Shown: piece after piece, positions 1 to 6,302 of the stretch
How the letters are laid out: each line of letters starts with the position of its first letter
Numbering within the stretch: position 1 is the first letter of the stretch
NCBI GenBank assembly: GCA_018303045.1
Contig: JAGVYX010000012.1
Coordinates: forward strand, 1 to 21,452
Length of the DNA stretch: 21,452 bases
Direction of reading: 5' to 3'
From: Candidatus Woesearchaeota archaeon
GTDB taxonomy: Archaea > Nanobdellota > Nanobdellia > Woesearchaeales > GW2011-AR9
Translations under genes and position numbers: made by a program
Notes under the pieces: generated by a model
What the model was told of the DNA's origin: nothing
Seen by the model: only the letters and a program-made list of their open reading frames with translations
Databases searched by the model: none

Positions 1-121
1 TTATATTCAGCAATTGTTCAAGGCTGAGATTAGGCCATTTTGCGCTTAAGTGGCCCAAAAAACTTACTGTATCTGGAATATTGGCGACATTGCCGATATC
101 GAAACAGATGTGCTTTACCAT
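1..121 (-). CDS. HAD-superfamily hydrolase-like protein, N-terminal part, cut by window edge
   Basis: An open minus-strand frame starts at the ATG at 121 and runs off the left edge, giving 40 residues. It begins MVKHICFDIGNV. The hydrophobic strand followed by DIGNV is the usual look of HAD motif I in phosphatase-like hydrolases, where the first Asp (here D9) is the nucleophile. The second Asp of a canonical DxD is absent, as in the DIGNV-type subgroup. The gene diverges from S8e, and a TTTATAAA box 22-29 bases upstream of its ATG suggests a leaderless transcript. With only 40 residues the family call is tentative, but the gene itself is likely real. Confidence 0.5.
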   Translation of the reverse strand, partial: MVKHICFDIGNVANIPDTVSFLGHLSAKWPNLSLEQLLNI

Positions 122-142
122 GAACTATCTAAGTATCCTTTA

Positions 143-150
143 TTTATAAA
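143..150. promoter_or_regulatory. TATA box, possibly shared by divergent genes
   Basis: TTTATAAA is self-complementary and lies between the divergent HAD-like gene (ATG at 121) and S8e (ATG at 209). Archaeal transcription starts about 25 bases from the TATA box. That would put the rightward start near 175, with a leader of roughly 35 bases, and the leftward start at about the ATG itself. The sequence is seen; the function is inferred from position. Confidence 0.45.
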
Positions 151-208
151 AAATGCTCTAAACCACACCATAACATTTAAAAACAACCTCCTAAATTAGG
201 CTTACAAC

Positions 209-586
209 ATGGCACGATCCCAAGAACGGTCGCAACGGAAGGTTTCTGGTGGAAGATACCACCATATTAGGACTAAGAAAAAGTATGAATTAGCCCGGTT
301 TCCCGCCAATACTAAAATCGACGATAAGCAGAGGGTTAAAACGATTCGAATGTTAGGCGGCAGCATCAAACAATCCTTATTAACCGCCAAAGAAATTAAT
401 GTTGCCGATAAGCAAGGCAAATCGCAGAAGACAGAGTTGATTACTGTAGTAGAAAATCCAGCTAACCCCAACTTAGTGCGGCGTAATATCCTTACCAAAG
501 GAGCAGTTGTAGAAACCAAGTTGGGAAAAGTTAAAGTAACCAGCCGGCCTGGGCAGGGTGCTTCACTAAGCGGGGTGTTGGTTTAA
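209..586 (+). CDS. rps8e: 30S ribosomal protein S8e
   Basis: This 125-residue basic protein is the archaeal/eukaryotic ribosomal protein eS8 of the small subunit. The N-terminus MARSQERSQRKVSGGRYH, the central NPANPNLVRRNILTKGA segment and the C-terminal VTSRPGQGASLSGVLV are family hallmarks, and the length matches archaeal members. No bacterial homologue exists, so the gene by itself points to an archaeal genome. No clear Shine-Dalgarno precedes the ATG. The next gene starts one base after the stop, which implies co-transcription. Confidence 0.97.
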   Translation: MARSQERSQRKVSGGRYHHIRTKKKYELARFPANTKIDDKQRVKTIRMLGGSIKQSLLTAKEINVADKQGKSQKTELITVVENPANPNLVRRNILTKGAVVETKLGKVKVTSRPGQGASLSGVLV

Positions 587-587
587 A

Positions 588-905
588 ATGGAATATCAAG
601 CTAAATTTGACATTGATTGTGGGGTTTCCTCAGGTTTTGGGCTTAAAGATCAAGATAATATAGAAAGAACTGAAAAATTGATTGCAGATAGTTCTCAGGT
701 TGCTTATCAGAAAGCCATGCATTTGGCGAGAACATTTGCTGACGACTATTTGAGCAATCCTGATACTGGCTTGACAACAGTTCGATTATTGTCTTTAAGT
801 GGCGCTGAAGGAAAAATTTCTTTTGATGAATCAAAAGCAGTTGTCAAGCGAAGCATGTTGGAACATCTATTATGGTTTGCTTCTGAAAGGATTTCTGAGG
901 AATAA
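588..905 (+). CDS. Unknown 105-residue protein downstream of S8e
   Basis: This is an acidic soluble protein with no signal peptide or membrane segment that I do not recognise. It starts one base after the S8e stop, so the two are almost certainly one transcript. The middle (roughly residues 25-55) looks helical, and the segment around residues 60-75 (GLTTVRLLSLSGAEGKISF) looks like strands. No catalytic motif is visible. Codon use resembles S8e. It ends 48 bases from the convergent NlpC/P60 gene. A function in translation is only a guess from position. Confidence 0.75.
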   Translation: MEYQAKFDIDCGVSSGFGLKDQDNIERTEKLIADSSQVAYQKAMHLARTFADDYLSNPDTGLTTVRLLSLSGAEGKISFDESKAVVKRSMLEHLLWFASERISEE

Positions 906-953
906 AATATTCTTAATGAAACTTTCCCTCGCAGCAGAATTCTGGGTATTAAA

Positions 954-1436
954 TTAAAACCTCTGATATCTTTTGCCGTTAATTATTTTTACTGGCCGTT
1001 TAAATCCAATAGGATTATTAGAATAGATTTGCTTGGGCTTGCCGTCCAGTTTTATTTTTCTTCCTGACAGGTAATCTATCGTTATAACTTCAATTACTTC
1101 TCCATCAATTCCAGGGCTGTGAATCATCTGATTTGAGCCGACATAAATTCCCACGTGAGTCGGTTTGATAAAGTCCTTGGAAAAGAATACTAGGTCCCCA
1201 GGTTTTTTAAACTCATCATGAATCAAAATTCCATAAAAGTCAAACAATTCTTCAGTATGCCTTATCAATTTACCAGTGGTTGGGCTAAGGGGTAAAAAAT
1301 AAGCCGCTTGTTGCAGACAGTATTTAACAAATCCTGAACAATCAAAACCAGTTGGCGAGTCTCCTGCATCTGGTCCGTTATAGCTAACTGCGGGAAATCC
1401 TAGCCAGCCAGAAGCAATTTCTACTAAAGAATCCAT
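954..1436 (-). CDS. NlpC/P60 family cysteine peptidase
   Basis: This 160-residue protein is a single NlpC/P60 (papain-like) domain. The catalytic Cys is in FDCSGFVKYC (C33), the catalytic His in THVGIYVG (H94), and H106 in MIHSPG is a candidate third polar residue. The family hydrolyses amide bonds, classically gamma-D-glutamyl-diaminopimelate links in bacterial peptidoglycan. There is no signal peptide, so the enzyme appears cytoplasmic, and there is no targeting domain such as SH3b or LysM. Archaea lack murein, so the substrate is unknown; action on prey, host or symbiont wall fragments or another amide is possible. The gene is divergent from purF, with 150 bases between them. Confidence 0.9.
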   Translation of the reverse strand: MDSLVEIASGWLGFPAVSYNGPDAGDSPTGFDCSGFVKYCLQQAAYFLPLSPTTGKLIRHTEELFDFYGILIHDEFKKPGDLVFFSKDFIKPTHVGIYVGSNQMIHSPGIDGEVIEVITIDYLSGRKIKLDGKPKQIYSNNPIGFKRPVKIINGKRYQRF

Positions 1437-1546
1437 CTTTCATTAAACCGTATTTTAACTTAAATTTTCTATGCATCTGGAATCTAAAATATTGTTGAAC
1501 AACCATCATTAAAAAAAACCACAATTCTTAAAAATAAAACTAAAGC

Positions 1547-1606
1547 TTAAATTAACAGGTGTGGAGTAATGGTGGTTTAAATTAACATGTGTGGAGTAGT
1601 GGGAGT
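1547..1606 (+). repeat. 30-bp imperfect tandem duplication spanning the purF start
   Basis: Two adjacent 30-base units (1547-1576 and 1577-1606) match at 26 of 30 positions. Each has TTAAATTAAC, then a start-codon position, then TGTGGAGTA. The second copy holds the real purF ATG. In the first copy the equivalent codon is AGG, and the in-frame reading ends in TAA at 1578-1580. The duplication therefore copied the 5' region plus the first codons of purF, and the extra start was then lost. Confidence 0.9.
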
Positions 1607-2969
1607 TTATGGACCAAGCAAAGCCGCCCAGCTGGCCTTTGACATGATGCAAGCTTTGCAGCATCGCGGGCAGGAATCCTATGGCCTTAAAGTCAGTCAT
1701 CGCGGCAAAATCAGAGGCCCGAATCCGCAGCCAGGATTATTAAGCCCAGAATTCTTTAATCGTATTTCCGGACTGGAGGGCCGGCTGGCTATCGCGCACT
1801 TAAGGTATTCAACAGCCGGAGGCCACAATCCTGAAGATGATCAGCCGATTGCTTACGATGACCTGGCGATAGCCCACAACGGCAACATAACCAATGCTGC
1901 GGAGTTAAGAGCTGGATTAAAAGCTGTCGGCAGGACTTTTGTAACGCCTGGAAGCGATACTGAACCTATTTTACAACTGGCCGCAACTTCACAGCAGAAG
2001 GCTATTGAAGACAAATTCATTGAAGCTTTGGGGTATGTTCAGGGAGCCTACTCCATTACGGCTATCTGGAAAGATACTTTGATTATTGCCAGAGACCCGC
2101 ATGGCTACCGGCCTTTGGCCATCGGACAATTAGGGAATGAGTTTTATGCAGCAGCTTCCGAGACCCAAGCTTTAGAGCGAATTAGAGCAACAAAAATTAG
2201 GGAAGTAGAGCGCGGGGAATTGATTACTATTAATGCTAGAGGATACAGAAGCAGAAAATTTAGTTCGATCGTTCCAGATCAAAAATGCCTGATGGAATTA
2301 ATTTATTTTGCCAAACCTTCCGGCCCCATTTTTGGTTTGAAGAAAGGGATAACCTGGATCAGAGAAGAGCATGGCCGGCTGCTGGCTTCTTCAGAAAAAG
2401 ATTTTAATGCCGAGGTGGTTGTGCCAGTGCCGGATTCAGGAGTGCAGGCAGCCATCGGCTATGCTGCGCAGAGTGGAATTCCTTACCGCATGGGATTAAT
2501 CAGAAGCCATTCAGCCGGCAGAACCTTTATTCTTCCTCACCCAGAATTACGAACTCGGGCAGTTTCGCAAAAGTTGGCGCCGGTAAAAGACGTTTTGGAA
2601 GAAAAAATAGTCGTGTTAATAGATGACAGCATCGTTCGGGGAACTACTGCCCAACAGATTGTTGCCATGGTCCGGCGAGCCGGGGCTAAAGAAGTGCACT
2701 TAAGAATTGCGTCTCCGCCCATAACCAATCCTTGTTATTATGGCATAGATACGCCAACTAAAGAAGAACTGATTGCTTCCAATAAAACTGTTGACGAAGT
2801 TAGAGCATTCCTCAAAGCCGATTCATTAAGATATTTATCCTTGGAAGATTTGCATAAGCCAATCAATGATTTAGAGCAGTTAGCCGGAAGAAATTCCTGC
2901 GATGCCTGCTTTACCGGAGAATATGCTAATAATATACCTGTTGGCCGGCTGCCAATAATCAGAGTTTAA
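1587..2969 (+). CDS. purF: Amidophosphoribosyltransferase (glutamine PRPP amidotransferase)
   Basis: PurF makes 5-phosphoribosylamine from PRPP and glutamine, the first committed step of purine synthesis. Residues 2-230 are the class II (Ntn) glutaminase domain. Cys2 follows Met directly, so there is no propeptide, and RGQESYG (28-34) and HNGNITN (97-103) are conserved. Residues 240-440 are the phosphoribosyltransferase domain with the PRPP loop VVLIDDSIVRGTT (342-354). Four cysteines, C234, C383, C438 and C441, fall at the spacing of the [4Fe-4S] ligands of the Bacillus-type enzyme. The length of 460 is normal. The start is fixed by MCGVVG. No other purine gene is nearby. Confidence 0.98.
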   Translation: MCGVVGVYGPSKAAQLAFDMMQALQHRGQESYGLKVSHRGKIRGPNPQPGLLSPEFFNRISGLEGRLAIAHLRYSTAGGHNPEDDQPIAYDDLAIAHNGNITNAAELRAGLKAVGRTFVTPGSDTEPILQLAATSQQKAIEDKFIEALGYVQGAYSITAIWKDTLIIARDPHGYRPLAIGQLGNEFYAAASETQALERIRATKIREVERGELITINARGYRSRKFSSIVPDQKCLMELIYFAKPSGPIFGLKKGITWIREEHGRLLASSEKDFNAEVVVPVPDSGVQAAIGYAAQSGIPYRMGLIRSHSAGRTFILPHPELRTRAVSQKLAPVKDVLEEKIVVLIDDSIVRGTTAQQIVAMVRRAGAKEVHLRIASPPITNPCYYGIDTPTKEELIASNKTVDEVRAFLKADSLRYLSLEDLHKPINDLEQLAGRNSCDACFTGEYANNIPVGRLPIIRV

Positions 2970-2979
2970 CTCCATTTTG

Positions 2980-3037
2980 TTAAGTAAAGTTTCCAGCTAC
3001 CCGGCCGGTCGGGTGGATACTTTAGAACTGTACTTAA
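2980..3037. terminator. Hairpin between convergent purF and nuclease-like gene
   Basis: A layered inverted repeat is visible: TTAAGTA (2980-2986) with TACTTAA (3031-3037), AAAGT with ACTTT, and an inner ACCCG/CGGGT stem (2999-3003 and 3010-3014) around a 6-base loop. It fills the gap between two convergent genes. A two-way transcription stop is inferred; there is no long T-run directly after it. Confidence 0.45.
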
Positions 3038-3042
3038 CTCCT

Positions 3043-3258
3043 TTAAAGTTTAATTAATTGCGCCGATTCTCCGCAATAAAAATAGGCATCTCTTACCGGT
3101 GATTGCCAGGAAAGGTGTTTTCTGATTTTTCTTAATTGTTTTCTGGCCTTAACAATTCTCGGACTGCATTTAACCTCATAGATATCACAGTAGTTTTTAT
3201 TAACAGCTAAAACGTCGATTTCAGCAACTTTGCGATTCCGCTTGGAAAAAAGGGGCAC
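3043..3258 (-). CDS. Small PD-(D/E)XK nuclease-like protein (start uncertain)
   Basis: The frame from a GTG at 3258 gives 71 residues. AEIDVLA (D15) followed by CDIYEVKC (E28, K30) matches the D...ExK core of PD-(D/E)XK nuclease folds, the superfamily of Holliday-junction and restriction enzymes. A basic region, ARKQLRKIRKHL, follows. The frame stays open 35 codons further upstream and those codons look coding, so the GTG is probably not the true start; see the adjoining entry. Very small for an active nuclease. It may be intact through an unusual start, or recently frameshifted. Confidence 0.6.
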   Translation of the reverse strand: MPLFSKRNRKVAEIDVLAVNKNYCDIYEVKCSPRIVKARKQLRKIRKHLSWQSPVRDAYFYCGESAQLIKL

Positions 3259-3367
3259 TCCTTGTAATAGAACTTCATAGCGCGGCTGTAGTTGTTCACA
3301 AAGAACATCTACGAATTGGTCATGCTTATTTTTCCGTTCGATGTTGATTAAAAGATATTTTTCTCAT
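3259..3367 (-). pseudogene. Out-of-frame 5' end of the nuclease-like gene
   Basis: Upstream of the GTG the nuclease frame reads KHDQFVDVLCEQLQPRYEVL and then LQG, a credible first helix and strand of the PD-(D/E)XK fold, but it has no ATG, GTG or TTG before a TGA at 3364-3366. An ATG at 3365-3367 lies in the neighbouring frame and hits TAA after 13 codons. Removing one base from the five-base homopolymer at 3358-3362 would join that ATG to the long frame and give a protein of about 107 residues. This points to a one-base insertion or a sequencing error. Confidence 0.45.
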
Positions 3368-3409
3368 ATAAAAAGATTAGGTGTAATTGGCCAGTAGAAA
3401 GCATATAAA

Positions 3410-3477
3410 GTATAAATTGATCAATTGTATACTAATTTTTAGTTTTGGTTATCATAAGTCAAAACGAATCAGTATAC
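3410..3477. promoter_or_regulatory. Two overlapping palindromes sharing GTATAC
   Basis: Positions 3410-3432 form a near-perfect palindrome centred on TTGATCAA with GTATA/TATAC ends. Its right arm GTATAC (3427-3432) also pairs with a second GTATAC at 3472-3477, enclosing AGTTTTG (3441-3447) and CAAAAC (3460-3465). The block lies just upstream of the nuclease-like gene on the minus strand, so it may be its operator. The symmetry is seen; the role is inferred. Confidence 0.4.
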
Positions 3478-3545
3478 ATTTTTATGACTTTCTAAACAGC
3501 ACCAGCAAACCAAAAACTTTATTAATAATAATCCCCCCCCAACCG

Positions 3546-3672
3546 TATAGAGAATTTTGAATAATTCATTTTTTATTGACAAAATTCTCTAAGAGACTGT
3601 GAAATCGTCGAGATTTTGTCAGTAACAGATCCAAAAATCAACAAAATCTCTATTTTTCAAAGTTCTCTATAA
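3546..3672. promoter_or_regulatory. Array of five alternating AGAGA(A)TTTTG motifs before the membrane-protein gene
   Basis: Related motifs occur at 3548-3559 (+), 3580-3591 (-), 3610-3619 (+), 3641-3650 (-) and 3660-3672 (-). The first two are a perfect 12-bp inverted pair, the next two a perfect 10-bp pair. The outer copies (3546-3560 and 3658-3672) are inverted with one mismatch. Centres are spaced about 31, 30, 31 and 20 bases, close to whole turns of B-DNA. The last copy ends 10 bases before the ATG at 3683. This looks like a multi-site operator, although RNA hairpins in the leader are an alternative. Confidence 0.6.
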
Positions 3673-3682
3673 AGAGGCACGT

Positions 3683-4486
3683 ATGGGAGCTCCACCACCA
3701 ACTCAAAGTCCGCACAATCGTTTAAGGCATTATATTATCATGACTACTGTAGTCTTAGCTGGTTTGTTCGTGATCTTACTGTTCAATAACCAATCCGGCG
3801 GTGTAGGTATTACCAGCGCTGTGGTAGAAAATGTCAGAAATAGTTCTATTATCCAAGGCATTAGTAATGCCCGAGGACCTACTGAAGCTAATTTAGAACT
3901 AGAGAGAATTATTCCCAGCGCTAACGATATTGAATTCTTATTATTATCGTCAGCCATTCCTCAATTGGCTAAGGAAACTAGAATTGAAACGCTGACCATC
4001 ATTTTTAACGATTTAGCTACGCCCATTACTGTTAATGAAGACAAACTGGAATTAAATGGCCTTTCCGAAGTAACTTTAGAATTAGCTGGATTCTATGGCA
4101 ACCTGGCCATTGATGAGCGGCAATTTTCCTTGGATGGAATTGCCAAAAAATTTGAGGTTAATGGCATCTCATTATCATCAACTAATGAAATTAAAATTTC
4201 CTTTACTAGATTAAATTATCAAAAAACGATTATCAATGGTGCGGAGTTTAAAGATTTAGAATTTGTCAGCGGCGAAGGATCGATTCAAGTTGGAAACAGA
4301 TTAAAGTACGGGTTTGAATCCGGCCAAATTATCACGATTTATAATTATGTTGGTGACCTAAGCATTAACAAAGCTTTACCAGCCGTGGACTTGAATTCAA
4401 CCATCGAAGAGTCCGGCGCCCAATTACAGGGTTTTGCCAAAGGACTGGATGTAGCTAATGGCGCTCTGAATTTAAATTTAAGATAA
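3683..4486 (+). CDS. Membrane-anchored protein of unknown function with large outside domain
   Basis: This 267-residue protein has a short proline-rich basic N-terminus, one membrane helix at about residues 17-34 (YIIMTTVVLAGLFVILLF), and a ~230-residue remainder expected outside the cell. There is no cleavage-like site, so it is read as a type II or signal-anchored protein. The outside part alternates short hydrophobic strands with Gly and Asn turns and contains no cysteines, suggesting an all-beta domain. I do not recognise the family. The start is supported by AGAGG five to nine bases before the ATG. The five-motif array directly upstream suggests tight control. Confidence 0.8.
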   Translation: MGAPPPTQSPHNRLRHYIIMTTVVLAGLFVILLFNNQSGGVGITSAVVENVRNSSIIQGISNARGPTEANLELERIIPSANDIEFLLLSSAIPQLAKETRIETLTIIFNDLATPITVNEDKLELNGLSEVTLELAGFYGNLAIDERQFSLDGIAKKFEVNGISLSSTNEIKISFTRLNYQKTIINGAEFKDLEFVSGEGSIQVGNRLKYGFESGQIITIYNYVGDLSINKALPAVDLNSTIEESGAQLQGFAKGLDVANGALNLNLR

Positions 4487-4498
4487 AAAGATTAATAC

Positions 4499-4675
4499 CT
4501 AATTGCTAAAATAATTGTTAAAAATATATCCTTGCCTCTCATATTCTTTTTTGACATTCATTAATTCATCCGAGTTAGGAATAGGAGCTGCTGCTGCTGC
4601 ATGATATTCGGCAGGATGATAGTCTAAAATTTCTTCGAACAAATTATCTGTAGTTACTTTATCATCAATGAACAT
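4499..4675 (-). CDS. Small acidic protein downstream of Nop10
   Basis: The frame codes for 58 residues from an ATG at 4675, preceded by a good Shine-Dalgarno (GAGGT, seven bases away). The protein starts MFIDDKVTTDNLFEEIL, contains a run of five alanines at residues 26-30, and ends with an aromatic tail (YIFNNYFSN). It has no membrane segment or metal motif. It follows Nop10 by 64 bases on the same strand, so it is probably the last gene of the aIF2-alpha/Nop10 transcript. Family not recognised. The ribosome binding site and its place in the operon are the main reasons to believe it. Confidence 0.55.
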   Translation of the reverse strand: MFIDDKVTTDNLFEEILDYHPAEYHAAAAAPIPNSDELMNVKKEYERQGYIFNNYFSN

Positions 4676-4739
4676 TTCTAAAACCTCTTTTTTTAATGCA
4701 AAGAAAGGATTCTCCTTTTTATTTATTGTTATGCTCTAT

Positions 4740-4916
4740 CTAATATAATCCAGACTGTTTAAGTTCTGCTCTTCTAAAAATTCGCCGGTAATCGCCATAT
4801 TTATCTTCTACAGAGAATTTAGGGGGTCTGGGCAGAAAACATTCCCTGCCACAATTGCAGTTCATGTTCATAGTGTAATTGCCGCAGCCAGAACATTTCA
4901 TAATATGCTTACTCAT
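4740..4916 (-). CDS. nop10: H/ACA RNP component Nop10
   Basis: This 58-residue protein is the small zinc-binding subunit of archaeal H/ACA ribonucleoproteins, which guide pseudouridylation of RNA together with Cbf5, Gar1 and L7Ae. The N-terminal ribbon has C8, C11, C20 and C22, followed by the linker PRPPKFSVEDKYGDYRR, which contacts Cbf5. I choose the ATG at 4916 (MSKHIMKCSGC) because it overlaps the end of aIF2-alpha by eight bases and gives the usual family length; a start at 4931 would add five residues. Coupling of aIF2-alpha and Nop10 is a common archaeal arrangement. Confidence 0.95.
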   Translation of the reverse strand: MSKHIMKCSGCGNYTMNMNCNCGRECFLPRPPKFSVEDKYGDYRRIFRRAELKQSGLY

Positions 4917-5688
4917 GCTTATCCCGTTCAACAGCGGCTTCAGAAATTTTATCAGAAAACGGTTCTACAGTTTCCTGAATTCTTCTGAAGGTTTGTTCTG
5001 CCGGCTTATAGTCATAATCCTCAATTATCAGCTTATATCGGCCTGCGCCTAAATAAGACAAAGCAATCGTTTCAGAGATGTTTTTTACTGAAGCTAAAAC
5101 TTCTTTAACTTTTTGAAGGCCATTGGAATGATAGGTTTTAAGCCTGATCTCCCCTTTGATGGTTATTTTTTTCGGCCGGAATTTTTCAATAACCGCTTCT
5201 TCAATTTCCTGAGCTGACTCTTTTTTTACCCCTAACTCTTTTAAGGTAATTTTGCCAGCGGCAATATCCCTAAAACACAAATAAAGATGAGAATATTCCT
5301 TAAAGACGGAAGCGGTTATTTCCTTATACAAACCATCTACCGGCCGCTTCAACTTTCGGGCAATATTAGTAATTAAATTCTCAGCTTTTAATTCAGACTT
5401 AATTTCATCAAGCTTTTCCTTCCGCTGGTTAGAATTAACTCTTCTTAAAGATAAATCAATATAGCCTTTTTCTTTATTGACAGAAAGAATTTTGCAAATA
5501 ATCTGCCGATCCACGCTGACAAAATCACGCAAATTCCTAATTCTGCCGGGGGAGACTTCAGAAATATGCACCATCCCCGGCTTATGGTACTCCAGCAATT
5601 CCACAAAGACAGAATTAGGAAAAATTTTAGTTACTTTACAAAGGACTATCTCATCTTCTTCCGGGTATCCTTCTATTGCGTATAACAT
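4909..5688 (-). CDS. eif2a: Translation initiation factor aIF2 subunit alpha
   Basis: This is the alpha subunit of the archaeal aIF2 heterotrimer, which carries initiator Met-tRNA to the small subunit. The 259 residues fit the family. Residues 8-82 are an S1 RNA-binding barrel (GMVHISEVSPGRIRNL, then GYIDLSLRRV), followed by the helical domain and a C-terminal alpha/beta domain. S46 lies in the loop equivalent to the regulated serine of eukaryotic eIF2-alpha. I choose the ATG at 5688 (MLYAIEGYP) over a TTG at 5694. A TATA box 23-30 bases upstream suggests a leaderless message. It overlaps Nop10. Confidence 0.95.
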   Translation of the reverse strand: MLYAIEGYPEEDEIVLCKVTKIFPNSVFVELLEYHKPGMVHISEVSPGRIRNLRDFVSVDRQIICKILSVNKEKGYIDLSLRRVNSNQRKEKLDEIKSELKAENLITNIARKLKRPVDGLYKEITASVFKEYSHLYLCFRDIAAGKITLKELGVKKESAQEIEEAVIEKFRPKKITIKGEIRLKTYHSNGLQKVKEVLASVKNISETIALSYLGAGRYKLIIEDYDYKPAEQTFRRIQETVEPFSDKISEAAVERDKHE

Positions 5689-5710
5689 AACCAATTAAGT
5701 TAAGAAGTAC

Positions 5711-5718
5711 TTTATAAA
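5711..5718 (-). promoter_or_regulatory. TATA box of the aIF2-alpha operon
   Basis: The self-complementary TTTATAAA lies 23-30 bases upstream of the aIF2-alpha ATG (5688), the distance expected between an archaeal TATA box and the transcription start. The message is therefore probably leaderless. Confidence 0.5.
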
Positions 5719-5810
5719 TTTACTCTCCTAAAGGCGCAATTCACCTTTTAAGCGATGAAAGAAATTCCTATGAACAAAACGTAAAAATAGCTTAAATCAT
5801 CACTTTTTGG

Positions 5811-6126
5811 ATAGTACCCTTCTAAATGGCTTAGCCAAATTGCCTGTACTATCACGTTTTAACTACACAGTACATGAACCACAAGGGTGGTTCACATGTA
5901 CAAGTTAAATTTTAAGAAGCGTGGCGGTTTTTTCGAACCTATAAAGAAGAATATGCCCTCGGTACATTCTCTTCTTTAAGAGATTATAGAGAAATGCGTT
6001 AATAAGGTGACAACAATAACGCATTTCTAATATAGATAATTGCCAAGCGATATAACGTAATCAACGTAATTATCTATACATTAAACATTATAATGAAGTG
6101 AGGCTCCACATGAGCCTCCATTATAA
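5811..6126. other. Array of at least six unrelated hairpins in a gene-free stretch
   Basis: No gene is visible from 5719 to 6158. Consecutive inverted repeats fill it: 5811-5817/5846-5852 (ATAGTAC/GTACTAT); 5870-5882/5887-5901 (13 pairs, one 2-base bulge, with an outer TTAACT/AGTTAA stem at 5859/5903); 5943-5955/5965-5977 (AAAGAAGA plus ATG, internal mismatch); 5990-6001/6017-6028 (12 perfect pairs); 6031-6041/6068-6078 (11 perfect pairs); and 6088-6095/6119-6126 with an inner 7-bp GAGGCTC stem at 6100-6106/6112-6118. A T6 run at 5928-5933 could end a short RNA. It could be one structured RNA, a set of terminators, or a replication or transposition scar. Confidence 0.6.
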
Positions 6127-6158
6127 AACACTTAAGGTAGTATGGGATGAATTAACAA

Positions 6159-6212
6159 ATGTGTAGCAGTTTCGAGTTGTGTAGCAGTTTCGAGATGTGT
6201 AGTAGTTTCGGG
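6159..6212 (+). repeat. Three tandem 18-bp repeats
   Basis: Units at 6159-6176, 6177-6194 and 6195-6212 share TGTGTAGYAGTTTCGRG. They differ at the first base (A, T, A), at position 9 (C, C, T) and at position 17 (A, A, G). The period is a multiple of three, so all copies stay in one reading frame. They could be iteron-like protein binding sites or part of a small gene. Confidence 0.85.
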
Positions 6213-6278
6213 ACAATAGACACAGAAAAATTGCCCACAACATTTATAAATTATTACTGTTTAATAGCTACATTTTGA
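6159..6278 (+). CDS. Possible 39-residue repeat peptide
   Basis: The 18-bp repeats are in frame and read MCSSFE, LCSSFE, MCSSFG, then continue to a TGA at 6276-6278. ATG is present at the first and third copies, TTG at the second. The tail is hydrophobic and aromatic (TFINYYCLIATF). There is no clear ribosome binding site, and a TATA box for the next gene lies inside the frame at 6243-6250. The ORF may therefore be incidental to a DNA repeat. Confidence 0.2.
   Translation: MCSSFELCSSFEMCSSFGTIDTEKLPTTFINYYCLIATF
6243..6250 (+). promoter_or_regulatory. TATA box of the DUF4346 gene
   Basis: TTTATAAA is the same octamer seen before S8e and aIF2-alpha. It lies 53-60 bases before the ATG at 6303, giving an expected leader of about 25-30 bases. 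Confidence 0.4.
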
Positions 6279-6302
6279 TATTCAGTATACGCGATTGACG
6301 CT

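Noticed and set aside
5740..5810. C/D-box sRNA starting from GTGATGA on the minus strand
   Set aside because: A C-box-like element is present but no D box (CTGA) follows at the required distance.
5920..5945. tRNA T-arm-like sequence (TTCGAACC and its complement)
   Set aside because: No matching acceptor stem, D-arm or anticodon arm could be built on either strand.
5811..6212. CRISPR array
   Set aside because: The hairpins differ in sequence and the 18-bp units are adjacent without spacers; no cas gene is nearby.
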